NCBI GenBank assembly: GCA_029237695.1
Contig: CM055266.1
Location: 115,647,370 to 115,711,369, forward strand
Length of the DNA stretch: 64,000 nt
Reading direction: 5' to 3'
From: Conchocele bisecta
Lineage: Eukaryota; Mollusca; Bivalvia; Lucinida; Thyasiridae
This document shows positions 54,234-63,342 of the stretch, piece after piece. The notes under the pieces were generated by a model that searched no databases, was not told where the DNA came from, and worked only from the letters and a program-made list of their open reading frames with translations. The first letter of the stretch is position 1; the number at the start of each line of letters is the position of its first letter. The position numbers and the translations under genes are program-made.

Positions 54234-54289
54234 AATATGAGACTTATAATGGGCAAGGGGCCCCATGTCTGAATACTGCATGTATATAA

Positions 54290-54390
54290 AGCAACTCCAA
54301 CTCTGGCTGGGCCAAACAGCTCCAAAATTAATCCCTAGGACCAGGGATCGAACGCCTAACGTCCAGACATTGTGCATACCAGCATATTAA
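54290..54390 (-). mobile_element. tRNA-like SINE fragment
   Basis: On the minus strand GGCGTTCGATCCCTGGTCC looks like a B box, and AATGTCTGGACG precedes it. No convincing A box or tail. Confidence 0.3.
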
Positions 54391-54463
54391 GGCTTCTTAA
54401 TGTTTATCATTCACTAAGGCACATTTTCCCCTCATACCTGTGGCCAAAACATGATGTTGTGTC

Positions 54464-54953
54464 TTAACCCATTTCAATGGAAGGATACAATAATTTTTGT
54501 CAAAAAAAAACCCTCATTAATTTGCTTATTTCTCAAGAAAGGTATAAATTGTTGTTGATACATAGTTTTCATGAGATGTACATGTATTGGGGATGTTGAA
54601 TGGCAGATGAATGGATGTTGAATGGCAGACAGTGTAGTCCTTGATCAGATATATGCTGGTTAACATGTGGCTACACACTGGTCACAGACGTAATAGGCTC
54701 CATTTTGTCAACAAAAACATGTTCGTTTTGTCTGCACATGAGAATATCTCCAATGCATATGTGTATAAATAAATATTGATTTCTCCATACAGGTATATGT
54801 TGTTACCACTCATTTGAACCGTCTCGTTGAGACGGTTCAAATGAGTGGTAACAACATATACTTACGAGATGAAATAAGAAAATAGGATCTCCCCCCCCCC
54901 CCCCTAAAAAGTTTCGATACTACTCTAATTGTATCCCATCTTTCATGGGTTAA
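54464..54953. mobile_element. M5 MITE with M6-like insert
   Basis: TTAACCCATTTCAATGG to CATCTTTCATGGGTTAA; the centre GTTACCACTCATTTGAACC / GGTTCAAATGAGTGGTAAC is a near-perfect palindrome. A fragment at about 54600-54715 (GCAGACAGTGTAGTCCTTGA, GGCTACACACTGGTCACAG) resembles M6. A C16 run sits near 54890. Confidence 0.65.
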
Positions 54954-55240
54954 ATAAGAATAATATCATTATCACTATTGTGTCCATGCATATTCAAACC
55001 ATATAATGAGACTGTCTAGACTCTGGTAGATAAGGATCAGTGTTTATTAGTAATATAAATATGAAAAGATGACAGACATATAATTTTCATCTGACAGTTT
55101 TAGCTTATCCTTTAATTAAGCAGGAGAATATGATGAAGGTCCATGAAAAAATGTGTCCAAATATGTTTATGACCTGATCAGCCTGCATATCGACAGGGCT
55201 AGCATACATGTACCTTAGTGAATGTTTTACAGTCGGCTAT

Positions 55241-55401
55241 TATAGGAATGAATGGCCTTTTTGTGGAATTTATCGGGGTATAAACTTGGAAAAGTCGCGG
55301 GAATACTGGACTAAGGCCAGAAGGCCTCGTCCAGTATTCCCGCGACTTTTCCAAGTTTATATCCCCGATAAATTCCACAAAAAGGCCATTCATTCCTTAT
55401 A
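55241..55401. mobile_element. Foldback element, ~160-bp near-perfect palindrome
   Basis: AGGAATGAATGGCCTTTTTG..CTTGGAAAAGTCGCGGGAAT pairs with ATTCCCGCGACTTTTCCAAG..CAAAAAGGCCATTCATTCCT over about 70 bp per arm, with a loop of about 18 bp. The mirrored frames on both strands (55199-55393 and 55208-55402) follow from it. Confidence 0.75.
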
Positions 55402-55636
55402 ATTCCAGCATTTGAAATAAATTCATAAAGAAAATGTGTTTATTTTCCGTTTTCTTAAGAATTATTTTAACTGCGCCTCACGGTTACGGAAAGTAGTTTG
55501 GCGTGGAAGTTTACTGGGATATAAATTTTGGACAGAGACTTGCTACGGGCCAATCAAATGTTAGGGAATTGTGTAAATATTTTTGTGCTGGAATTATACA
55601 TTATGGAATGAAAACTGCATCACTTACCGGCACTAT

Positions 55637-55960
55637 TAGTACCGCCGATTTGTGAATACTTTTCACGAAATTGCGCACTTCGTGTCACAAGCATGAAATT
55701 TGGCACGATGATAAAACATGATGCACTGAATATTTTTGGATATGGACGCAATCGAAAAAAGTCAAGATGGCCGCCATATTCAAAATGGCCGCCAAGCTGT
55801 ATAGTCTGTCGGTATAGGCTCTTCTATGTAAATTTCCTTTGAGATAAAGTCCTGAAAATTTCACAAAATGGTAAATTTGAATCATAGCATTGGAAACAAA
55901 ATCCGAAAAATCAATAAAAAAGCAAGATGGCCGCGAAATCCAAGATGGCCGCCTAGTAAT
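55637..55960. repeat. Left terminal region of the 4.6-kb transposon
   Basis: After the terminal 18 bp comes GCGCACTT and TCACAAGCATGAAATTTGG, then GATATGGACGCAA. Two units about 160 bp apart start CAAGATGGCCGCC (55763) and CAAGATGGCCGCG (55922), each with a second block AAAATGGCCGCC or CCAAGATGGCCGCC about 15-20 bp on. Confidence 0.6.
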
Positions 55961-56224
55961 AGACATTTTTCGGTAAAATTGCTCCATATTTTAACATTTT
56001 CATTGGAAAGCGAGCCGATTGTGTGCCTAATTTTAACCCTACGTATTCAGTCAATGACGCTTTTATGTATACATTCGCCATTGATTTAATGCATCTTGCA
56101 GACCGTGTATGGCATTATCAAAGTACAATGTACATGCATGTGGTAGCGAAATTAAGACATAGCTTGATAACAAGCACATAAGCCCATTGTTCATGGATAC
56201 GCTAACTTGACGTATAGTATGTCG

Positions 56225-56470
56225 TTGGAAGCTGTTTTAACACCGCTGCGTGACCGGCCGGCCGCCCACAATATCCCCCCCCCCCCCCCGCGAGTATGTA
56301 GTTAGTTATCTTTTGTCGGCCGCCCACCATATCGTCGGCCGCCCACATGAATCGCTGATTTGGTATCTCCGGGGTGTACATGTATTTCAAATAAATCAAT
56401 TGCAGCGTACGAGGTATAAAACACAGCGTTGTTATTCTCGACAACAATCAGTTAGAACGTAATGAGTACA
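56225..56470. other. GC-rich leader upstream of transposon gene
   Basis: GGCCGGCCGCCCACAATATC, a C17 run, then CGGCCGCCCACCATATCG and CGGCCGCCCACATGAATC: three copies of GGCCGCCCAC. It may be a promoter or untranslated leader. The opposite-strand frame 56202-56447 has no domain. Confidence 0.35.
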
Positions 56471-56560
56471 GAAAAAGCACAGTGTTGTTAATACTGACAC
56501 CAATCTGACAGGTATGACGTCAGAGTAAAAATATCACTACCAGAGACCTACACGAGTATA

Positions 56561-58264
56561 ATGCCTGTTATATTACGTGAGAAAGAGCCATATGTACCTG
56601 AGGGTCATGGATCCTTAAGCGAAGAGTGTGCAAGCATGACGGTATGTTTGAAACAGCAGTATGAGTGGCTAGACCATACGAAAAATGTATGTCAACTGGC
56701 AGGTGCTGACCAGGACATGACTGTTTCATGGGCCGCATACCAATCGTCTGAAACAGAGAAGCACACTGCATGCGGTGAGATACCTGTGGACATTAGTGTT
56801 CTGTTGCCCCTATTTCAAGAACAGGCGAAGTCACCTGCCATGATACGTCATGCAATGGATGTGATACGCCGCGCCACAGAGTTTCTTAACCCCGGCCAAA
56901 TGCCTGTCATGGCTTGTGATCAGCCACTGTATGCTGTCGCCAAAATCATACAATGGAATTGGCCAGATACGCATGGGGAAGGTCGATATTTGATCATGTT
57001 TGGTGGCCTGCACATAGAAATGGCCGCACTGAAAACACTTGGAGACTGGCTACAAGATAGTGGATGGACTGCTGCTATTGCAGATGCAAACATTGCATCT
57101 TCTGGCTCCGCAGATTCATTTATCAAAGCAGTACATGTGACGCGAACCCGACATGCACACCACGTAACAGCAAGCAGTTTGCACATATTGATGAACGAAG
57201 CATACAAGAAGTACATGACCGGCTTGACAACGGAGGAACATCCGCTAACATTTGATGAATGGAGAGCGAAACGAGCTGCAAAGAGTCCACAGTTTCTGTA
57301 CTGGTCCATTACACTTGATTTCGAGCTGACTGTGTTGGTGTTTGTTCAGTCCATTCGCAGTGGCAATTTTCATTTATACAGAGAAGCATTAACCAAACTG
57401 ATACCCTGGTTCTTTGCGCTGGACCATACGCACTATTCACGATGGCTCCCAGTCCACCTTCGTGACATGATGTATCTCCCCAAATCGCACCCAAGTTTGG
57501 TAAAGGAGTTTGAAGCGGGACACTTTGTTGTTCACAAGTCACGCAGATCATTTTCTGCCATAGCCATCGACCACGCTCACGAGCAAAACAACAAATGTGT
57601 TAAGGGTGATGGGGGAGCTGTGGGGCTTACGGAGAATTCGGCTGAGCTTCTGAGGTGGATGGTATCAGGACCAGAGATGGCCAGAGTGGTCGGTGAGTTT
57701 CAAGCATCTCTAGAACATGTCAAACCCGATCAGAGCCACGGTCCCAATCTACACCATCACGAACAAGTAAAGTGCACTCAGACAGCATTTCAAAGACAGG
57801 TGACTGCGCTTTGTTCTGTGATAGAGAAAATGGGCAATCCATTCATGGATGACAGTTGCGATCTTTTAGTACTAGATACGCGAGACATAGTGTATTCAGA
57901 AGTCATAAACACAGTCCGGAACATTCAACAGGAAGGAACAAAGCAATTCCAGAGTTTCTTCGACAGTCGTCTTGACAAAAGATCTACGTCACTGTTTCAG
58001 CCAATCACGAGAAACAAATTCGCGCTGCTTGGCTCTCTACCGACACGAACTGTATCAAAAGAAAAGCAACAGCTTATGTCCCTGAAAAAGAACTGTTCCT
58101 TGTTCTCGCAATTATACATCGCATGTCAGGTCCGCGGTGGTGACCTTGATGAGTTTTTTAGTCATGAGAACCAGGCATGTCCACCATCCATTTCACAACT
58201 TGGACAATTACGCACGGGCACGAAGTCTGATTCTTGTACAACTGTTTGGCAAAACAATGGTTGA
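56561..58264 (+). CDS. Transposon protein, first open segment (567 codons)
   Basis: Longest frame in the window. Notable stretches: GQMPVMACDQPLYAVAK (112-128), WPDTHGEGRYLIMFGGLHIE (134-153), WLQDSGWTAAIADANIASSG (163-182), RTRHAHHVTASSLHIL (195-210), FFALDHTHYSRWLPVHLRD (284-302), AIDHAHEQNNKCVKGDGG (335-352). Conserved-looking acidic residues D120, D288 and E341 could form an RNase H-type triad, which is only a guess. The frame is open 21 codons upstream of the ATG (LPETYTSIMPVILR spans it), so the true start is probably further 5'. It ends WQNNG at a frameshift rather than a natural terminus. Confidence 0.6.
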   Translation: MPVILREKEPYVPEGHGSLSEECASMTVCLKQQYEWLDHTKNVCQLAGADQDMTVSWAAYQSSETEKHTACGEIPVDISVLLPLFQEQAKSPAMIRHAMDVIRRATEFLNPGQMPVMACDQPLYAVAKIIQWNWPDTHGEGRYLIMFGGLHIEMAALKTLGDWLQDSGWTAAIADANIASSGSADSFIKAVHVTRTRHAHHVTASSLHILMNEAYKKYMTGLTTEEHPLTFDEWRAKRAAKSPQFLYWSITLDFELTVLVFVQSIRSGNFHLYREALTKLIPWFFALDHTHYSRWLPVHLRDMMYLPKSHPSLVKEFEAGHFVVHKSRRSFSAIAIDHAHEQNNKCVKGDGGAVGLTENSAELLRWMVSGPEMARVVGEFQASLEHVKPDQSHGPNLHHHEQVKCTQTAFQRQVTALCSVIEKMGNPFMDDSCDLLVLDTRDIVYSEVINTVRNIQQEGTKQFQSFFDSRLDKRSTSLFQPITRNKFALLGSLPTRTVSKEKQQLMSLKKNCSLFSQLYIACQVRGGDLDEFFSHENQACPPSISQLGQLRTGTKSDSCTTVWQNNG

Positions 58265-58340
58265 TGCGAAGAAGGAATACAACCTGGGGTTGAAGCCTTA
58301 ATTCTGGATGGCGCCGCTGTTGTACACATGTTGAAGCCCG

Positions 58341-58784
58341 GTGCTGCGAAGACATTTTCAATCATACGCACATGATGTACACGTATTCGTAAAGTATGTC
58401 AACTCACAGCTGCAGCATGTTAGGAGAATCGACATTATCTGGGATTCCTACAACCCCGACAGTTTGAAAGCGACGGCACGTGCAAAACGAGGAAGTGGCA
58501 CCCGACGGCGAGTCCATCCGGACAATACATTACCTGGCAATTGGGACTCATTCCTGAAACTATCTGAGAACAAGACAGAACTCTTCAAGTATCTGGCAGA
58601 TGTGTCCATGACGATCGGAAATCGCGATAAGCAAGTTATTTCCACTTACGGAGATTCTGTACTGTGTAACCATGACAGAGATATTCGCAATTTGTCGCCA
58701 TGTACACAAGAAGAAGCCGACACTAGACTACTGCTGCATGCAGCGGATTGCGTCCGGTATGGGTACAAGCGTGTGATGCTTTAG
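58341..58784 (+). CDS. Transposon protein, second open segment (FEN-like N and early I motifs)
   Basis: The real segment probably starts near 58356, where the frame switches from the upstream piece; the first codons (MLRRH) are out of context. RRIDIIWDSYNPDSLKATAR followed by AKRG resembles the XPG N-region FDG..P..K..R. CTQEEADTRLLLHAAD (121-136) resembles the XPG I-region acidic motif (EAD). The segment ends KRVML at TAG 58782-58784. One extra T in CTTTAG explains the stop: reading on from 58783 gives RTVDTDVIVLA in the next frame. Confidence 0.55.
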   Translation: MLRRHFQSYAHDVHVFVKYVNSQLQHVRRIDIIWDSYNPDSLKATARAKRGSGTRRRVHPDNTLPGNWDSFLKLSENKTELFKYLADVSMTIGNRDKQVISTYGDSVLCNHDRDIRNLSPCTQEEADTRLLLHAADCVRYGYKRVML

Positions 58785-59523
58785 AACAGTAGACACCGAT
58801 GTTATTGTGTTGGCAACAGCCATGTTTCGAAAATTGGCTGCTACGGAACTGTGGATAGCATATGGTGTCGGCAAGAAGTTTAGGTACATTCCTATCCATG
58901 GTATAGCTGACGCTTTGGGACATGATAAATGTAAAGCGCTACCAGTTTTCCATGCGTTTACTGGTTGTGACCAGACGTCATCCTTTGCCGGAAGAGGAAA
59001 GAGAACTGCATGGGAAACGTGGAAGCTTGACAATGAGGTCACAGGCGCATTCATGGCAATGAGTAATGTCCCTACCATAGACATGGTAGACCAGCAGATG
59101 CCATCCATTGAGCGTTTTGTCGTATTGTTGTATGACAGAACAAGTACCTGCATGACGGTGAATGAAACTCGCAAAGACTTGTTCACTAGGAAAGGAAGGG
59201 TGATGGACGCTATTCCACCAACCGCTGTCGCGTTGTATGAACATGCTAAGAGGGCGATTTATCAGGCGGGTCATTGCTGGGGACAAACACTATCACCATG
59301 TCCCGTGCTTCCATCTCCATCAGAATGGGGTTGGACCCGACTGAGTGCACTGGTATGGGAACCAGTTTGGACCACACTTCCTGAAGCATCAAAGGTGTGC
59401 CACCAACTCATCAAATGTGGTTGTCAGCCTGCCAAAGGGTGCAGTGGGCATTGTAAGTGTGTCAAGGCATGTATGAAATGCACAGCTCTCTGCAAATGTA
59501 GCGGTGACTGTGAACGTGAGTAA
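58783..59523 (+). CDS. Transposon protein, third open segment (FEN-like and CXC-like)
   Basis: Opens with RTVDTDVIVLATAMFRKLA, a D-x-D strand motif following the EAD of the previous segment. LWIAYGVGKKFRYIPIHGIA and ALPVFHAFTGCDQTSSFAGR with GK (58963-58971 encode GCD) recall the GCDY..GIG turn of FEN1-type enzymes. The tail CHQLIKCGCQPAKGCSGHCK then CVKACMKCTALCKCSGDC has Cys spacing like a tesmin/CXC domain, perhaps for DNA binding. It ends at TAA 59521-59523. The start at 58783 is chosen from the frameshift; there is no initiator there. Confidence 0.55.
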   Translation, partial: RTVDTDVIVLATAMFRKLAATELWIAYGVGKKFRYIPIHGIADALGHDKCKALPVFHAFTGCDQTSSFAGRGKRTAWETWKLDNEVTGAFMAMSNVPTIDMVDQQMPSIERFVVLLYDRTSTCMTVNETRKDLFTRKGRVMDAIPPTAVALYEHAKRAIYQAGHCWGQTLSPCPVLPSPSEWGWTRLSALVWEPVWTTLPEASKVCHQLIKCGCQPAKGCSGHCKCVKACMKCTALCKCSGDCERE

Positions 59524-59714
59524 TCAATCTGATAGGACGACTGTAGAGAAAACAAGCTGATCCCACAAAACACTTTTACTTTACAATGTAAAGACGACTT
59601 TCAGAGTTAGAATCGAGGACAACTACATCAAGGTACTTTACTCCGTGACATTGGTAATTTGTGGTCCAAAATACAACGCAGCAGAAAATAAACGTCGAAA
59701 AGTAATTTTATGAA

Positions 59715-60202
59715 ACTTCCGAGTGTGGCGGCCATCTTTAAATGAGTGTCATCTTGAATAATTTCAAGCTGTTCTACATATTAAATCATATGTAGACCCA
59801 GTGTTATCATTTTTACCAGAACAAACCATTGCACTTTGACCGCTTGTTTGTCTCATGAAATTCATAACTAAATGCCTTAAAATAATTATATTTTGGCGGC
59901 CATCTTTAAAATCTCCGCCATTTTGAATGTTGTCATATCACATATCATCATAAAATAATCTGCAATCAGAACTATGTCGTTTATAATTATTTGCTAGCTG
60001 AAACTCTCGAAAAAACACATTAATAAGAAATATATGTAAGAAAGAAGTGAGATGGCGGCCATCTTGAAAATGGCGGCCATTTTGAGTTTTTTTTTGCTTG
60101 CGTCCATATCACAAAATGATCAGTATGTTAAACTCTACCAGTATGCAAAGTTTCATACTTGTGCCAGAAAGTGCGCAATTTTCGCACAAATCGGCGGTAC
60201 TA
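59715..60202. repeat. Right terminal region of the 4.6-kb transposon
   Basis: Three units about 165 bp apart begin GTGGCGGCCATCTTTAAA (59724), TTTGGCGGCCATCTTTAA (59893) and GATGGCGGCCATCTTGAAAA (60051), the last two followed by CCGCCATTTTGA or GGCGGCCATTTTGAG. The outer 150 bp mirrors the left terminus. AANATGGCGGC is close to the YY1 site, so the ends may be transcriptionally active; that is inference. Confidence 0.6.
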
Positions 60203-60271
60203 TATAAAACTTATAAATGAATTCTATGTTGTTTAATGCAGTTCTGTTTGTAGTCTAAGCTACAATTTTTA

Positions 60272-60494
60272 TTAACCCTTAGACCGCTATCTTATTTTTT
60301 TTGTCGTCTGCCGTTTATTTTCTATTTTCCATTTTTATCATCAAAACATGCTTTGACGGCACTTTAGAATAATTTACAACATGCTTTGACAGCACTGTTT
60401 GAAGTGCTGTCAAACCATGTTTTTATTGAGAAATAAGGCAAGATATAAAAGCAACAGCAGACGACAATTGTTGTGAGTAGCGGCTAAGGGTTAA
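60272..60494. mobile_element. M1 MITE
   Basis: TTAACCCTTAGACCGCTATC to GTAGCGGCTAAGGGTTAA; GTCGTCTGCCGTTT and AACAGCAGACGAC; core palindrome partly deleted. Confidence 0.7.
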
Positions 60495-60502
60495 TCAATT
60501 AT

Positions 60503-60612
60503 TTTAAACCCATTATATTTGGAAGACTCCTTTACAGGTATGATTTTAAAAAAAATAATATATTTTTTTATTTCTCAATGAATGTATATATATGTTGTGA
60601 TCACTTGTGATA
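60503..60612. mobile_element. M5 MITE left-end fragment
   Basis: AAACCCATTATATTTGGAAG, CTTTACAGGTATGATTTT and TTATTTCTCAATGAATGTAT match the left part of M5 at 1274. The rest is absent. Confidence 0.5.
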
Positions 60613-60829
60613 ATTGATTGTTGACTGAAAGAAGTTATTTGGATCTATTTGCGATTGTATAGGTCCGCCACTTTGTGCTGACACGTTATTATTGTAAATA
60701 TTATTGTAAACAAAGGTTATTTTTTAAAAATCCACATTCGTCATAGATCACATGGCGATTGTTATAATACCATGCTGACAAGTGCATAAAAGCAGTACCA
60801 AAGATATGTAAACAGATGACCCACTAGTG

Positions 60830-60925
60830 TAATGGGTACACATGCCGCCTTTGATACAGCGGGTTCCGAGTTTGATTCCCACATCGGCAAATTGTGTTTA
60901 TATTTTTTTTTATAAAATTTAATAA
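60830..60925 (+). mobile_element. tRNA-like SINE head
   Basis: ACTAGTGTAATGGGTACACA (A-box-like) and CCGAGTTTGATTCCCACATC (B-box-like) are spaced as in a tRNA, followed by T-rich DNA. No clean acceptor stem, so a SINE or decayed tRNA. Confidence 0.45.
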
Positions 60926-60954
60926 AAATAAGAAAGAAAACTACGGTCTCTTCA

Positions 60955-61445
60955 AATTTGTTAGCTTTCCTGCACAAAGTGCAGAAGAGCTTATGGCATA
61001 CACCCAGCGTCGTCGGCGTCGTCGGCGTCGTCAGCGTCGTCAGCGTCGTCAGCGTCCACAAACATAACGTTGGGGTAAATGTCTTATAACTTCTGTTTCC
61101 TTTCATGGAACGCCTTGATATTTCATACATGCATTCCTCAGATGACCCTCTATCATGCTGTAGCAAATCCACGACCCACCAACCAACCCTTACCCCAAGG
61201 TCAAGGTCTCTCAAACATAACCAATCCAAAGCATACGCCTAAATATCAAGCCAAATTACACATTTTGACAATATTTGCCATTAGCAGCAGGCGCGGTTAT
61301 AGTCGTTGCTTTTTCGTCCTCCGCGTCTGTGTTGTCGACCAAAATGTTCAAAAGTATGCCGCATTTTCTTCATCATACTTGATGCCAAAAACTGTGCCAA
61401 ATTTGAGTGAAGGCTGCCAACAGGCAAGCTTCGTTGTCTTCTGAC
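60955..61445 (-). mobile_element. Helitron-like fragment with GTC-rich microsatellite
   Basis: A GTCGTCGGC/GTCGTCAGC array (about 61010-61055), then AACATAACGTTGGGGTAAAT, CCCCAAGGTCAAGGTCTC and GCCAAATTACACATTTTGAC. Orientation is taken from the microsatellite at the low-coordinate side. No clear ends. The two opposing frames here (60762-61229, 61079-61444) show no domain. Confidence 0.4.
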
Positions 61446-61737
61446 AACTCTTGTTATTATTAAAATGATTCATACTCTTCAAATGCAATCGGACATTTAC
61501 CTACATCATAACATGTACACATTTATATATCAGTTGTGTCTTTTACCTCCATAACCCATAAGGAAGCCACGTACCAACTATCTAGTCTCCAGCAATTACA
61601 GTTTAATAAGTTTAGCTTCTCACAAGAAGCGTAATGGACGGACGTACAGACGTAATAACGAACAGATGAACGGACACAAGCGACAAATACAATAACAATA
61701 TACCTTTTTTTCAAAAAGTATGTATAAAAGGATATAC

Positions 61738-61825
61738 TCAAGTTGTGGGATCGAACCCGGGACAACATATTCAGGGTACGAAGGTGTTCAAGTCCTTACC
61801 AACTGCGCTACGGTAAGATCTGACA
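61738..61825 (-). mobile_element. tRNA-like SINE head
   Basis: Minus strand: TTACCGTAGCGCAGTTGGTA (A box) and CCCGGGTTCGATCCCACAAC (B box), both very close to consensus. The stems outside are weak and A/T-rich body DNA follows (AAAAAAAGGTATATTGTTAT), so a SINE is likelier than a functional tRNA. Confidence 0.5.
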
Positions 61826-61937
61826 ACTTCCATCGATAATAAATATATGATTAGTCGTCGGTTTTGAACAGACGAGGGAAATGCCGAAGGAATTCCCTTT
61901 ATTATTTATAACTGATTGTTATGTAAACAAATGCATG

Positions 61938-63342
61938 CGATAAATGGAACTTAAGTGTTAATTTAGATAAAATAAATGTTATGATATTTAATAAATCAGG
62001 ACGTACCTTGAAAGGTTTTCAATTCACTTATGAGGGTACAGTCATTCAATTAACAGACAGTTACAAATATTTGGGGATAATCTTTAAGCCGTCGGGACTC
62101 TTTACACATGCTATAAAATAATTGAACAACAAGGCTATTAAGACTATATTCTGCATAAGGAAATGTTTTCCATATGACAAAATGTATACTGCCCCGAGGC
62201 TAAAATTATTTGAAACTTCTGTCCGACCTATTTTACTGTATTGTAGCGAAATTTGGGCTCTTGACTTACTTCTACGTGATCATTTACAAATTGAAACCAG
62301 GTATAAAGAATTTTTGCCGGATAAATGCTTTTTAAAATTTGCCAAATACAAGGCCACAGTCAATGTGGCAGTCTTATCTGAATTAGGTTATTTCCTAATT
62401 TCTATATTAGCTTTGAAATACACTGTAAACTTTTGGCACCATGTTATTAATGGAGATGAAAAGAGACTAGTTAGATTGGCATATTTTGAAAATTATCTTT
62501 ACCAAATAGCTGTTGTAATAAACTGAAATTTTTTTTTCTCAAACTAGGATTTGAACATGTGTGGGTTAATCAAAATACGGTTTCACTATCTAAGTTGTTA
62601 GTCCATGCCATACAAATAAAGTTACAGGATAGATATGTTACCTTTTGGAAAGAAGTACTGCATAATAATGATAACACTGCAAGTGGTAATAAATTGCGTA
62701 TATATAGGATTTTTAAAGTTAATTATAAGATGGAAAACTTTTTGCTTACCAATATAGATAAAGCTGCTATTTCAACTTTTGTGAAAATTAGGATAAGTAA
62801 CAGTATGTTTTTTATAGAAGAGGGTAGATTCAGAAAACTGCTCGTAAATGAACGAATATGTCCACTTTGTAATTCTGAGGTTTAAACAGAAACACATTTT
62901 GTTGTCAGATGTGAGAAACTAAATAGTATTAGACAGGACATATTTAGTAAGATACATAGTCCCCACTTTTATTAGCATGAATGATGATGATAAATTTTAT
63001 TTCATTATGAGTAACATTGAAATTGATATTAGTAAAATGTGTATAGAAGGAATTCATAGGATGTATATATTTAGAAACCAGGAAGTAGATAATAAGAGAA
63101 ATTAGATCTAGATGATATATTTTTCATGACACACTTCGCTTTAGTATTCCTCAGGTGCAATACAGTAGAATTGTGTTCTTACATGTTGTTAACTTGAACA
63201 AGTCATATAATGTTTGATACATGTGTAATAATTGTGTACGTCCATTGTGAATGTATATGTCTATATCAATGTTTTATGTTAGTTGGCATCAAGCCTTTGT
63301 GTTAGGTTTTTAAGCCATTAAATTTGATTTGATTTGATTTGT
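61938..63342 (+). mobile_element. 5'-truncated LINE with target-site duplication
   Basis: ATGTAAACAAATGCATG (61921-61937) before and ATGTAAACAATGCCATG (63343-63359) after form the duplication (10 exact bases, then small differences). The element ends in a TTTGAT repeat (63322-63341), a known type of LINE 3' tail. Coding remains are described separately. Confidence 0.7.
61945..62960 (+). pseudogene. LINE reverse transcriptase C-terminal region, broken
   Basis: The translation starts with VNLDKINVMIFNKSGR, YKYLGIIFKPSGLF and, after a TAA at 62119-62121, NNKAIKTIFCIRK, FETSVRPILLYCSEIWAL: the thumb region after the reverse transcriptase catalytic core. A frameshift lies near 62505 (before FFFLKLGFEHVWVNQNTVS). 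A TAA at 62883-62885 cuts CPLCNSEV from THFVVRCEKL, which together form a C-x2-C..H-x4-C knuckle. The catalytic core and ORF1 are missing. Clade not assigned. Confidence 0.65.

Larger units (their letters stand above)
56498..59523 (+). pseudogene. Transposon gene: unknown N-terminal domain, FEN-like segment, CXC-like tail
   Basis: One protein of roughly 1,000 residues broken by at least four frame changes. Open segments: frame from a TGA at about 56498 through ATG 56561 to TGA 58262-58264; a short piece at about 58280-58375 (LILDGAAVVHMLKPGAAKTF); 58350s-58781; 58783-59523. The N-terminal part is not recognised. The middle and end carry DIIWD..PDSLKATARAKRG, EEADT, VDTDVIVL and FTGCD..SSFAGRGK, an order resembling FEN1/XPG nucleases. 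The C-terminal 40 residues are a CXC-like Cys-rich domain. No introns are seen. Products of this copy cannot be full length. I recall similar hypothetical proteins from molluscs and cnidarians but know no assigned function. Confidence 0.6.
55637..60202 (+). mobile_element. 4.6-kb DNA transposon with long inverted termini and decayed gene
   Basis: The first 18 bases TAGTACCGCCGATTTGTG are repeated exactly, inverted, at 60185-60202. Similarity continues for about 150 bp (GATATGGACGCAA, then AAGATGGCCGCCAT-type blocks). TAT flanks both ends (55634-55636, 60203-60205), a possible 3-bp duplication. Between the termini is one interrupted plus-strand gene (about 56498-59523). I cannot name the superfamily from memory; GC content and codon texture differ from the AT-rich flanks. 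Confidence 0.65.

Noticed and set aside
55199..55402. Two overlapping 64-aa frames with almost the same sequence on opposite strands
   Set aside because: An automatic effect of the 160-bp palindrome.
57309..57551. Minus-strand frames inside the transposon gene
   Set aside because: Shadows of the 567-codon frame on the other strand; no motif.
61738..61825. Functional tRNA gene
   Set aside because: A and B boxes are good, but the acceptor and anticodon stems do not pair well and SINE-like A/T-rich DNA follows.
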